This document shows, piece by piece, positions 8,963-18,490 of a stretch of DNA of 64,000 nt (position 1 is the first letter of the stretch; every line of letters starts with the position of its first letter). Both the position numbers and the translations under genes were made by a program. The DNA comes from Ornithinibacter aureus (GTDB taxonomy: Bacteria; Actinomycetota; Actinomycetes; Actinomycetales; Dermatophilaceae): NCBI RefSeq assembly GCF_009858245.1, contig NZ_VMSB01000001.1, positions 434,001-498,000 on the forward strand, written 5' to 3'. The notes beneath the pieces were generated by a model, which worked only from the letters and a program-made list of their open reading frames with translations, made no database searches and was not told the origin of the DNA.

Positions 8963-11900
8963 GTGAGTCATGACCACCTCGTCATCCGTGGTGCCCGAGA
9001 GCACAACCTCAAGGACATCAGTCTCGAACTACCTCGCGACGCACTCGTCGTGTTCACCGGGCTGTCCGGATCCGGCAAGTCCAGCCTGGCCTTCGACACG
9101 ATCTTCGCCGAGGGCCAGCGCCGCTACGTGGAGTCGCTGTCGGCCTATGCCCGCCAGTTCCTCGGCCAGATGGACAAGCCCGACGTCGACTTCATCGAGG
9201 GCCTGTCCCCGGCGGTGTCCATCGACCAGAAGTCGACCAACCGCAACCCCCGGTCGACGGTTGGCACCATCACCGAGGTCTACGACTACCTGCGTCTGCT
9301 GTTCGCTCGGGCCGGCCGCCCGCACTGCCCCACCTGTGGGGAGGCCATCACCCGGCAGAGCCCCCAGCAGATCGTCGACCGGCTGCTCGAGCTTCCTGAG
9401 AAGACCCGCTTCCAGGTGCTCGCGCCGGTGGTGCGCGCCCGCAAGGGTGAGTACGTCGACCTGTTCGCCGAGCTTCAGAGCAAGGGCTTCGCACGGGCCC
9501 GGGTCGACGGCGAGGTCGTCGCCCTCACCGACCCGCCGAAGCTCGAGAAGCAGATCAAGCACACGATCGACGTCGTCATCGACCGACTCGTCGCGAAGGG
9601 GGCCGACGACACCACCGCGAAGCGCCGGCTGACCGACTCGGTCGAGACGGCCCTCGGCCTGGCCGGCGGGCTGCTCGTCGTCGAGTTCGTCGACCGTGAG
9701 CCGGGCGACCCCGGCCGCGAGCGGCGCTTCTCGGAGCGGATGGCCTGCCCCAACGACCACCCCCTCCAGATGGATGACGTCGAGCCCCGCTCGTTCTCGT
9801 TCAACAGCCCCTTCGGTGCCTGCCCCGAGTGCACGGGCATTGGCACCGAGCTCGAGGTCGATCCCGATCTCATCGTCCCCGACGAGGACCTCAGCCTCGC
9901 CGAGGGTGCCATCGCGCCGTGGGCGAGCGGATCAGGTGCGGCCGACTACTTCCAGCGGGTCATGGGGGCGCTGGCCGACGACCTGACGTTCTCCATGGAC
10001 ACCCCGTGGCGGGCGCTGCCCCAGCGGGCGCAGCAGGCGCTGCTCTACGGGCAGAACCACAAGGTGCACGTGCGCTACCGGAACCGGTTCGGGCGCGAAC
10101 GGTCGTACTCGACGGGCTTCGAGGGTGTGGTGCCCTTCATCAAGCGCCGCCACTCCGAGACCGACTCCGAGTGGAGTCGGGAGCGCTACGAGGGCTACAT
10201 GCGTGAGGTGCCCTGCCCGGTGTGCAAGGGGGCCCGCCTGAAGCCGGAGTCCCTCGCCGTCCTCATCGGGGGGCGATCGATCGCTGACGTGTCCAGGCTC
10301 GCCATCGCGGATGCCGCCCGCTTCTTCGAGGACGTCGACTTCACCGCACGCGAGCGGCAGATCGCCGAGCGAGTCATCAAGGAGATCAACGCTCGTCTGG
10401 GCTTCCTGCTCGACGTCGGGCTCGACTACCTCAGCCTCGACCGCCCGGCCGGCACGCTGTCCGGCGGTGAGGCCCAGCGCATCCGCCTCGCCACCCAGAT
10501 CGGGTCTGGCCTGGTCGGCGTGCTCTACGTCCTGGACGAACCGAGCATCGGCCTGCACCAGCGCGACAACCACCGCCTCATCGAGACCCTCACCCGGTTG
10601 CGCGACCTCGGCAACACGCTCATCGTCGTCGAGCACGACGAGGACACCATCGCCACCGCCGACTGGGTCGTCGACATCGGCCCGGGAGCGGGGGAGCACG
10701 GAGGCCAGGTGGTGCACTCCGGCACCGTCGCAGACCTGCTGACCCACCCCGAGTCGATCACCGGCAAGTACCTCTCCGGTCGTCGCGAGATCCCGACGCC
10801 GCAGGTCCGTCGCCCGCAGGACAAGAGCCGCACCGTCGGCGTGGTCGGCGCGAACGAGCACAACCTCGACAACGTCTCCGTGACCTTCCCGCTCGGCAAC
10901 CTCGTGGCCGTCACCGGGGTGTCGGGGTCGGGCAAGTCGACGCTGATCAACGACATCCTCTACAACGTGCTGGCCAACAAGCTCAACGGGGCTCGGCACG
11001 TGCCGGGTCGGCACAAGACGGTCACCGGGCTCGAGCACCTCGACAAGGTCGTGCACGTCGACCAGGGCCCGATCGGGCGCACGCCGAGGTCCAACCCCGC
11101 GACCTACACCGGGGTGTTCGACCACGTCCGCAAGCTCTTCGCGACGACGACCGAGGCAAAGATCCGCGGGTACCAGCCGGGCCGGTTCAGCTTCAACGTC
11201 AAGGGCGGCCGGTGCGACGCATGCTCGGGCGACGGCACGATCAAGATCGAGATGAACTTCCTGCCGGACGTCTACGTCCCGTGCGAGGTCTGCCACGGTG
11301 CGCGGTACAACCGCGAGACGCTCGAGGTGCACTTCAAGGGCAAGACGATCGCCGACGTGCTCGACATGCCGATCGAGGAGGCCGCGGACTTCTTCGCCGC
11401 GGTGCCCGCGATCTCCCGGCACATGACGACCCTCAACGACGTCGGCCTGGGCTACGTCCGCCTCGGCCAGCCGGCGCCAACGCTGTCCGGTGGTGAGGCC
11501 CAGAGGGTGAAGCTGGCCACCGAGTTGCAGAAGCGCTCGACCGGGCGCACCATCTACGTGCTCGACGAGCCCACGACCGGGTTGCACTTCGAGGACATCC
11601 GCAAGCTGCTCGGAGTGCTCCAGGGGTTGGTCGACAAGGGCAACACCGTCATCGTCATCGAGCACAACCTCGATGTCATCAAGAGCGCCGACTGGATCGT
11701 CGACCTCGGCCCCGAGGGTGGCAGCGGCGGCGGTCAGGTGATCGCCGAGGGCACCCCCGAACAGGTCGCCGCGGTCGAGGCGTCCCACACCGGTCGCTTC
11801 CTCGCGCCCGTGCTGGCGAAGACGGCCCGCACGACCACCCGGGCAACCGCGGCGAAGGCCACCAAGGCCCCGGCGAGGGCAGGCAACGCACCGGCGAAGA

Positions 11901-11983
11901 AGGCTGCGGCGAAGGCTGCTGTCAAGAAGGCCCCGGCCCAGAAGGCTGCTGCCAAGAGGACGGCTCCCCGCCGCTCGGCCTGA
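8963..11983 (+). CDS. uvrA: Excinuclease ABC subunit UvrA
   Basis: 1006-residue ABC-type ATPase that scans DNA for damage and loads UvrB. It has two ATPase modules: Walker [10 protein letters not shown] near the N-terminus and GVSGSGKST near residue 657, each with LSGGEAQR signature and LDEP Walker B. Zinc-binding cysteine pairs occur in [15 protein letters not shown] and CDACSGDG...[12 protein letters not shown] 8963 is chosen because the upstream ATG at 8954 overlaps the -10 box; the product then starts [17 protein letters not shown], close to the family start. The last 55 residues are an Ala/Lys/Thr/Pro-rich basic tail with [11 protein letters not shown]-like repeats, beyond the usual UvrA end of about 950-970. 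Confidence 0.97.
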   Translation: MSHDHLVIRGAREHNLKDISLELPRDALVVFTGLSGSGKSSLAFDTIFAEGQRRYVESLSAYARQFLGQMDKPDVDFIEGLSPAVSIDQKSTNRNPRSTVGTITEVYDYLRLLFARAGRPHCPTCGEAITRQSPQQIVDRLLELPEKTRFQVLAPVVRARKGEYVDLFAELQSKGFARARVDGEVVALTDPPKLEKQIKHTIDVVIDRLVAKGADDTTAKRRLTDSVETALGLAGGLLVVEFVDREPGDPGRERRFSERMACPNDHPLQMDDVEPRSFSFNSPFGACPECTGIGTELEVDPDLIVPDEDLSLAEGAIAPWASGSGAADYFQRVMGALADDLTFSMDTPWRALPQRAQQALLYGQNHKVHVRYRNRFGRERSYSTGFEGVVPFIKRRHSETDSEWSRERYEGYMREVPCPVCKGARLKPESLAVLIGGRSIADVSRLAIADAARFFEDVDFTARERQIAERVIKEINARLGFLLDVGLDYLSLDRPAGTLSGGEAQRIRLATQIGSGLVGVLYVLDEPSIGLHQRDNHRLIETLTRLRDLGNTLIVVEHDEDTIATADWVVDIGPGAGEHGGQVVHSGTVADLLTHPESITGKYLSGRREIPTPQVRRPQDKSRTVGVVGANEHNLDNVSVTFPLGNLVAVTGVSGSGKSTLINDILYNVLANKLNGARHVPGRHKTVTGLEHLDKVVHVDQGPIGRTPRSNPATYTGVFDHVRKLFATTTEAKIRGYQPGRFSFNVKGGRCDACSGDGTIKIEMNFLPDVYVPCEVCHGARYNRETLEVHFKGKTIADVLDMPIEEAADFFAAVPAISRHMTTLNDVGLGYVRLGQPAPTLSGGEAQRVKLATELQKRSTGRTIYVLDEPTTGLHFEDIRKLLGVLQGLVDKGNTVIVIEHNLDVIKSADWIVDLGPEGGSGGGQVIAEGTPEQVAAVEASHTGRFLAPVLAKTARTTTRATAAKATKAPARAGNAPAKKAAAKAAVKKAPAQKAAAKRTAPRRSA

Positions 11984-11990
11984 GCGCGAC

Positions 11991-12035
11991 GCGACGAACC
12001 CCGGATGCCGTGTCACGGCATCCGGGGTTCGTCGT
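11991..12035. terminator. Strong bidirectional terminator between uvrA and livF
   Basis: Perfect inverted repeat: CGAACCCCGGATGCCGTG at 11995-12012 and its complement at 12014-12031, extended by GCGA/TCGT pairs outward. This gives a stem of about 20 bp with a 3-5 base loop. It lies 8 bases after the uvrA stop, between convergent genes, so it serves both. Confidence 0.9.
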
Positions 12036-12063
12036 CGTGGCGGGTCACCCCGCCGGGTTGGCC

Positions 12064-12777
12064 TCAGTCCTCGCCGAGGTAGGCCTTGCGCACGTCGTCA
12101 CTGGCCAGCAGTTCCTTGCCGGTGCCGGACAGCACGATCTTGCCGACCTCGAGCACGTAGCCGCGGTTGGCCCGCCGCAGGGCTGCCTGGGCGTTCTGCT
12201 CCACGAGCAGGATCGTCGTGCCCTGGCCCTGCAGGGTCGTGATCGTCGTCATGATGCGCTTCATCATGAGCGGCGACAGACCCATCGACGGCTCGTCGAG
12301 CATGAGCAGCTCGGGGCGGCTCATCATCGCGCGACCCATGGCGAGCATCTGCTGCTCGCCACCCGAGAACGTCCCGGCGGGCTGTGCCCGCCGCTCCTCG
12401 AGGATCGGGAAGAGGTCGTAGGCCGCCTGGAGGTCGTTGGAGATCTCCTTGTCCTTGCGGGCGAATGCCCCGAGCAGGAGGTTCTCCTCGACACTCAGCC
12501 GGGGGAAGATCCGTCGACCCTCGGGGGAGTGCGCCAGACCGAGCTGGACGATGTCGTGCGCCGGGACCGAGGTGAGGTCCTTGCCCTTGAACGTGACGGA
12601 ACCGCCCGAGGGACGCAGCAGACCGGAGATGGTCCGCAACGTCGTCGTCTTCCCGGCACCGTTGGTGCCGATGAGGGTGACGACCTCACCCTGCTCGACG
12701 TCGAAGCTGATGCCCTTGACGGCCTTGATCTTGCCGTAGGCAACGGTGAGGTCACGGACCTCAAGCATCGCGCTCAC
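12064..12777 (-). CDS. livF: Branched-chain amino acid ABC transporter ATP-binding protein LivF
   Basis: 237-residue cytoplasmic ATPase, one of two that energise uptake of branched-chain amino acids. Walker A is GTNGAGKTTT (about residues 38-47), the signature is FSGGEQQML, and Walker B is LLMLDEPSMGLSP. The SPEGRRIFPRLSVEENLLLGAF segment is typical of LivF rather than LivG. GTG 12777 lies behind a good ribosome site (AAGGAGGAG) and overlaps the livG stop as GTGA. It is the last gene of the five-gene liv operon. Confidence 0.95.
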   Translation of the reverse strand: MSAMLEVRDLTVAYGKIKAVKGISFDVEQGEVVTLIGTNGAGKTTTLRTISGLLRPSGGSVTFKGKDLTSVPAHDIVQLGLAHSPEGRRIFPRLSVEENLLLGAFARKDKEISNDLQAAYDLFPILEERRAQPAGTFSGGEQQMLAMGRAMMSRPELLMLDEPSMGLSPLMMKRIMTTITTLQGQGTTILLVEQNAQAALRRANRGYVLEVGKIVLSGTGKELLASDDVRKAYLGED

Positions 12778-13595
12778 GCGATCTCCTCCTTGTCCTCGTC
12801 GCCACCGATGTAGGCCTCGATGACCCGGTGGTCGGACTGCACCTCACCAGGCGTTCCCTCGACGAGGAGGGAGCCACGGACCAGGCAGAGCACCCGGTCA
12901 CAGAGGTTGAAGATGAACCGCATGTCGTGCTCGATGACGACGACGGCCATACCGCTGTCCCTGATCTTGAAGATCAGGTGCATCGTCTCCTCGGTCTCCT
13001 TGGGGTTCATGCCAGCGGTGGGCTCGTCCAGCAGGATGATCTGCGGGTCGGTTGCCAGGGCGCGGGCGATCTCCAGGCGGCGCTGGTCGCCGTAGGGCAT
13101 GTTGCGCGCAAGCAGTTCCGTGCTCTTGCTCAACCCGACGTAGTCGAGAAGTTCCTGCGCACGCTCTCGCGTGGCAGCCTCTTCGCGCTTGAACTTCGGG
13201 CCGCGCAGGATCGACGTGAGCGCCATCGACGACGTGCGGCAGTAGCGACCGACCATGACGTTCTCCAGCGCCGTCATGTTGCCGAAGAGCCGGATGTTCT
13301 GGAACGTGCGGGCCATACCGGCCCGGACGACCTTGAGCGGCTTGGGGGGCAGCTTCGTGCCGTTGAGCGTGACGGTGCCCTCCGTCGGGATGTACATGCC
13401 GGTGAGGCAGTTGAAGAACGTCGTCTTGCCGGCTCCGTTGGGGCCGATGAGACCGACGATCTCGCCCTCGTGGACCTGCATGCTCACGTCGTCCACGGCG
13501 GTCAGACCGCCGAAGCGCATCGTGACCCCACTGGCCTCGAGCACGATCTTGGTGCCCACCTCGTGAGGTGTGCGCTGGGGTTCGGTGATGGTCAC
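12774..13595 (-). CDS. livG: Branched-chain amino acid ABC transporter ATP-binding protein LivG
   Basis: 273-residue ATPase partner of LivF. Walker A is GPNGAGKTTFFN, followed by ARTFQNIRLFGNMTALENVMVG. Next come the signature region MPYGDQRRLEIARAL and Walker B ILLDEPTAGMNPKETEE, all typical of LivG. The signature is YGDQRR rather than the canonical LSGGQ, as is usual in this subfamily. A longer upstream frame exists, but GTG 13595 (VTITEPQRTPHE) fits because it overlaps the livM stop as GTGA. Confidence 0.95.
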   Translation of the reverse strand: MTITEPQRTPHEVGTKIVLEASGVTMRFGGLTAVDDVSMQVHEGEIVGLIGPNGAGKTTFFNCLTGMYIPTEGTVTLNGTKLPPKPLKVVRAGMARTFQNIRLFGNMTALENVMVGRYCRTSSMALTSILRGPKFKREEAATRERAQELLDYVGLSKSTELLARNMPYGDQRRLEIARALATDPQIILLDEPTAGMNPKETEETMHLIFKIRDSGMAVVVIEHDMRFIFNLCDRVLCLVRGSLLVEGTPGEVQSDHRVIEAYIGGDEDKEEIA

Positions 13596-15264
13596 TTCGC
13601 CTCCTGGAGGTGCTCGGCCTGAAGTAGCTCGTTGAGTTCTTCGTCGTCCTCGTGGAACTCGAGTTGCCGGCGCTTGCTGGCGATGAGTCCTTCGGGGCGG
13701 AACCGCATCATGACCACGAGCAACAACCCGAACATGAGCAGCCGGTAGTCGTTGACCTCGCGCAGCTTCTCGGGAAGCAGCTTGAGGATGGTCGCTCCGA
13801 CGAGGACACCGAGGACCGTGCCCATGCCGCCGAGGACGACGGCGGCGAGCAGGAACGCGGACTCGAGGAAGATGTACTGGTCGGGGCTGACCGAGGTGTC
13901 GACGTGCGCCTTGATCGTACCCGCGAGGCCGGCGAGGAATGCACCGACCGCGAAGGCGAGGATCTTCAGCCCGAAGGTGTTGACACCCATGGCCTCGGCG
14001 GCCCGCTCGTCCTCGCGGATGGCGACCCAACCACGACCGATGCGGCTGTCGTTGAGGCGGGTGAACACGAGGATGACGAAGGCGATGAGGGCCAGTAGCA
14101 GGAAGTAGTAGTTGCTGAAACGACCCAGCGGGATGCCCGCGATCGAGTGCACCTCGCCGAAGTCGAACCCGAAGAACACGAGGTCGGGAATGGCTGGGAT
14201 GCCGTTGGGCCCGTTGGTCAGGTCTGGACCGTTGTTGCCGTCGAGGTTGAACATCGCCAGACGGAAGATCTCACCGAAACCGAGCGTCACGATGGCCAGA
14301 TAGTCGCCGGACACCCGGAGCGTCGGTGAGCCGATGATGAGGCCGAAGACCGCCGCGGTGCAGGCACCGATGAGCATGACCACGAGGAACGGGGGCTTCC
14401 ATCCGATCGTCGCGAAGGCCGACGTCGACATCATGGCGGCGACGTAGGCACCGGTGCCGAGGAACGCGATGTACCCGAGGTCGAGCAGACCCGCCAGGCC
14501 CACGACGATGTTGAGGCCCAGGGCCGTCGCCGCGAACACGAGGATCTGGGTGGCGATCGACATGTTCTCGTCCGACCCGTTCTGGGTGAACGGGAAGAGG
14601 AAGGCGACGAGGAAGGCCGCCAGCATCAGCGGGCGACGGTTGTTGCCACCGATGAAGCCGAAGTAGGCGCCGAGGCCACTGCCCAGCAAACCACCGACGA
14701 TGCCGATGACGGCCACGAGGAAGACGCCGAACACCGCGCCGTCCTCGATGTTGAGCGTGTAGGCGAGGGTGAAGAGCAGCAGCGCCATCAGCACGACGAT
14801 GATGAGGATCTCGACGTTGGAGTTCAGCCGGGGCCACTTGCGGACGTCGATGTGCACTTCGGGCGACAGGTAGCCTGCGGCCGCGGCGAGCACGGCACCC
14901 GCGAGGGCGACGTACAGACCTTCGTTGGCGTTGACGATGCCGCCGGCCTGCTTCGCGATGGCGAGGAGCGTGCCGAGGACGAAGACGACGCTGGCCATGC
15001 CGAGGATGCGCAGGCCCTTGCCCGGGTCCATCCACGCCGGGCGCCGCATGAGCAGCACCCCGAGCCCGACGGCCACCAGGCCCAGCACCATGGAGTAGAT
15101 CTGGATGCCGATCGGGAAGAAGCGCACTGAGATGTCGTCGAGGATGCGGTCGTCGTAGGACCACGACAGCAACCCGCTGAGCATCAGCAGCGCGCCACCG
15201 GCGATGGCCACCATGGGGGCCTTGCCCCCGTGGGCTGCTGCGAGGTTCTCCGTTCGTGAGGAGC

Positions 15265-15268
<4 letters not shown>
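13592..15268 (-). CDS. livM: Branched-chain amino acid ABC transporter permease LivM, with N-terminal membrane extension
   Basis: 558-residue membrane permease. The LivM core begins near residue 235 (ATALGLNIVVGLAGLLDLGY) and carries the transporter-ATPase contact loop GRGWVAIREDERAAEAMGV and the end VMMRFRPEGLIASKRR. Before the core are roughly 230 residues with about six extra hydrophobic segments and a short hydrophilic stretch (SPEVHIDVRKWPRLNSN), longer than the usual 320-430-residue LivM. A charged tail (EDDEELNELLQ) follows the core. ATG 15268 overlaps the livH stop as ATGA. Confidence 0.93.
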
Positions 15269-16233
<965 letters not shown>

Positions 16234-16374
16234 GAGGGTCTCCTCGGTGTTCGCGAACGGATGTGTGGACTTCTGAGTGTGGTGTCGGTCACCTGTCCGA
16301 GCGGCAGGCTGGAGGGAGCGTAGCGGCTGTCGACGTCGCTGTCAGGAGCCACGCGCAACCGTTGTGGGGCACGA

Positions 16375-16410
16375 ACAGCGGGGGTGGTTCGGGCGAACCA
16401 CCCCCGCTGT
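16375..16410 (-). terminator. Hairpin between livK and livH (attenuating terminator)
   Basis: Perfect 17-base inverted repeat: ACAGCGGGGGTGGTTCG at 16375-16391 and its complement at 16394-16410. It stands 38 bases downstream of the livK stop, inside the liv transcription unit. It may stop most transcripts and so raise the ratio of binding protein to permease mRNA, or protect the livK 3' end. Confidence 0.75.
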
Positions 16411-16447
16411 CAGGTGTGCATCACGGCAGAGCCGTCAGTGCTGGGTC

Positions 16448-17674
16448 CTACTTGAACTCCGCGGTGTTCACGGCTTCCCACTTGCCGCCCTTGACACCGT
16501 AGACGGTGAGGACGCGGGAGGTCGTGTCGCCGAACTCGTCGAAGGCAACCGCACCGGTGACACCGTCGAAGGAGACCTTGGACATGGCGTCCACGGTCGC
16601 CTGACGAGCCGCCTCGGCGGAGTCGGCGCTGGCCAGCGAGACCTTGAGGGCCTGGATGATGGCGTTGGCCGCGTCGAAGGCGTACGCACCGTAGGCCTCG
16701 TACGGCTCGGCGAAGCCGGCTGCCTCATAGGCGGCGATGAAGTCCTTGGCCGACTCGAGGGTGTCGGTCGGGGCACCGACGGACGTGGCGAGGTCGCCCT
16801 CGGCGGTCGCACCGGCGAGCTTGATGAACTCACCGGAGTAGATGCCGTCGCCGCCCATGAGCGGGACGTTGAGGCCAGCGGCCTTCATCTGCTGCGAGAA
16901 CGGACCGGCCTGCGGGTACTCGCCACCGTAGTAGACGGTCTTCGGGTTGGACGGCTTGATCTTGCTGATGACGGCGTCGTACTTGTCGTCGTCCGGGTTG
17001 ATCGTCTCGGCTGCGACGATCTTGCCGCCGAGCTTCGTGTACTCCGCGGAGAAGGCCTCGACGAGACCCTGGCCGTAGGTCTTCTTGTCGTGGACCGTCG
17101 CGACCTCCTTGATGCCCGCCGTCTCGAACAGGTAGCGCGCCGCGAAGGGGCCCTGGACCGAGTCGGTCGTGCAGGTACGGAAGTAGGTCGGGTAGGTGCG
17201 CTTGGGAGCCGTCGCGAAGTCCGCACCCTGGGTCAGGGCGGGGTTCGTGTTGGCCGGCGAGACCTGAACGATGTTGGCTGCGGCGAGAACCGGCTGGACG
17301 CTCTGCGCGACGCTGGAGTTCAGCGTGCCGACGACGCCGACGACGTCCTTGTCAGCGGCGAGCTTCGTCGCGGCGTTCTTGCCGACGTCGGGGGTGGCCT
17401 GGTCGTCCTCGGCAGCGAGCTCAAGGGTCCAGCCCGGGATCGTCTTGGCCTCGTTGGCCTGACGGATCGCGAGGTCGACGGAGTTCTGGATGCCCTTGCC
17501 GAGTGCGGCGAGGTCGCCGGACAGGGGAGCGATGACGCCGATCTTGGCGACCTTGTTCTCTGCGGAACCGGTGTCGGTCCCTTCGGTGTCGTCACTGCGC
17601 GAGCCACAACCGGCAAGCGCGAGCGAAGCCACGAGCAGCGAGGCGCCAACGGCGACCACGGAACGCTGGGGCAC
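16448..17674 (-). CDS. livK: Branched-chain amino acid ABC transporter substrate-binding lipoprotein
   Basis: 408-residue extracytoplasmic binding protein. It has a lipoprotein signal with lipobox LALAGC (Cys23), followed by an acidic linker (SDDTEGTDTGS). The Leu/Ile/Val-binding periplasmic fold (VAKIGVIAPLSGDLAALGKGIQ) begins near residue 42. GTG 17674 (MPQRSVVAVGASLL) is chosen because AGGAGGAA sits at proper distance and a signal peptide follows directly. Longer upstream frames have no ribosome site. The protein delivers ligand to LivHM; ligand preference within branched-chain and related amino acids cannot be told. Confidence 0.94.
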   Translation of the reverse strand: MPQRSVVAVGASLLVASLALAGCGSRSDDTEGTDTGSAENKVAKIGVIAPLSGDLAALGKGIQNSVDLAIRQANEAKTIPGWTLELAAEDDQATPDVGKNAATKLAADKDVVGVVGTLNSSVAQSVQPVLAAANIVQVSPANTNPALTQGADFATAPKRTYPTYFRTCTTDSVQGPFAARYLFETAGIKEVATVHDKKTYGQGLVEAFSAEYTKLGGKIVAAETINPDDDKYDAVISKIKPSNPKTVYYGGEYPQAGPFSQQMKAAGLNVPLMGGDGIYSGEFIKLAGATAEGDLATSVGAPTDTLESAKDFIAAYEAAGFAEPYEAYGAYAFDAANAIIQALKVSLASADSAEAARQATVDAMSKVSFDGVTGAVAFDEFGDTTSRVLTVYGVKGGKWEAVNTAEFK

Positions 17675-17942
17675 GTTTCCTCCTGGGATAACTGAGTGAG
17701 ATGAGCGGGTAGCTCCTGCGCGCGTCTGGCGAGCAAGCGAACTGTAACCACACGCGCACCCCCTGACCCAGCATTGCGCGCAGTCTGGTGCCGAGTTGTT
17801 ATCTGAGGCTGTCCAAACTCGCAACCGCTGCAGTCGCATGACGGCGTCGCTCTCTCACCGTTTTGACAGGTTCCGGGGTGATACTGCAGCAGCGTCGCGT
17901 CCACCGCCCGGGCGCGAGTCGTCGACGAGTCGGAGGACCACC
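17675..17942. promoter_or_regulatory. Divergent control region livK / Rieske lipoprotein
   Basis: Intergenic region of 268 bases. On the minus strand TACAGT at 17741-17746 is a candidate livK -10, giving a leader of about 60 bases with a strong ribosome site. On the plus strand TTGACA at 17863-17868 is a perfect -35 word, but no -10 stands at 16-18 bases; GATACT at 17880 is too near. A GGAGGA ribosome site precedes ATG 17943. Confidence 0.45.
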
Positions 17943-18458
17943 ATGAGCACCACGCGATCGAGCGAGCACCACGACATCTCGACCCCGTCGAGTTGCGGAG
18001 ACGGCCAGAGCGTCGCGCCGTGCGGGTGCACGTCCCGACGCGAGAGCCTGCTCGCCGCGGGGGTCGTCGTCGCGGGTGCGGCCGGCCTGACCGCCTGCGG
18101 TTCGGGCGAGGCCGCGGGCGCCGCCGCGTCCTCCGCAGCCTCAGCCGCGGCGTCGGCGGCGGCCTCGGTCGCCGGTGACGCCATCGCCGCCGCGTCGGTG
18201 CCCGTCGGGGGCGGGGTCATCCTCGACAACCTCAAGGTCGTCGTCACCCAGCCGACGGCGGGTGACTTCAAGGCGTTCTCGGCCGTGTGCCCACACCAGG
18301 GGTGCACGGTGGGCTCCGTGGAGGGTGGACAGATCATCTGCCCGTGCCACGGGAGCACCTTCGACATCGCCACCGGCGCGGTCACGAAGGGCCCGGCCAC
18401 CGCGGGCCTGCCGACCAAGGGCGTCACCGTGGGTGCGGACGGCATCACCGTCTCGTGA
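17943..18458 (+). CDS. Rieske [2Fe-2S] lipoprotein with Tat-type signal
   Basis: 171-residue secreted Rieske protein. The N-terminus has a twin-arginine motif SRRESLL (Arg32-Arg33), a hydrophobic stretch and a lipobox LTAC (Cys52). It is therefore probably exported folded with its cluster and anchored to the outer membrane face. An Ala/Ser-only linker runs over about residues 55-85. The Rieske ligands are CPHQGC (Cys116, His118, Cys121) and CPCHGS (Cys133, Cys135, His136), giving the high-potential disulfide-containing type. The electron partner is unknown. ATG 17943 follows GGAGGA. Confidence 0.88.
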   Translation: MSTTRSSEHHDISTPSSCGDGQSVAPCGCTSRRESLLAAGVVVAGAAGLTACGSGEAAGAAASSAASAAASAAASVAGDAIAAASVPVGGGVILDNLKVVVTQPTAGDFKAFSAVCPHQGCTVGSVEGGQIICPCHGSTFDIATGAVTKGPATAGLPTKGVTVGADGITVS

Positions 18459-18461
18459 GGG

Positions 18462-18484
18462 CTGTCGGTCCGCCGACATAGGGT
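18462..18484 (+). promoter_or_regulatory. PafBC/RecA-NDp-type DNA-damage promoter of uvrC
   Basis: CTGTCGGTC at 18462-18470, eight bases, then TAGGGT at 18479-18484, and six bases later the uvrC GTG. It begins four bases after the Rieske stop codon. Only the ninth base (C for G) departs from the copies at uvrA and uvrB. Confidence 0.72.
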
Positions 18485-18490
18485 TGGTGC

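Noticed and set aside
720-8965. LexA-type boxes (GAAC-N4-GTTC) at uvrB or uvrA.
   Set aside because: None found in either upstream region. Nearby GAAC/GTTC pairs, such as GAACCGGTTC near 10080, have the wrong spacing and lie in coding DNA.
17863-17885. TTGACA followed by GATACT as a sigma-70 promoter for the Rieske lipoprotein.
   Set aside because: Only 11 bases separate the two words, too few for a normal promoter; kept only as a -35-like word.
18110-18180. Ala/Ser-coding stretch of the Rieske lipoprotein as a DNA tandem repeat.
   Set aside because: The codons vary and there is no fixed unit; it is a low-complexity linker.
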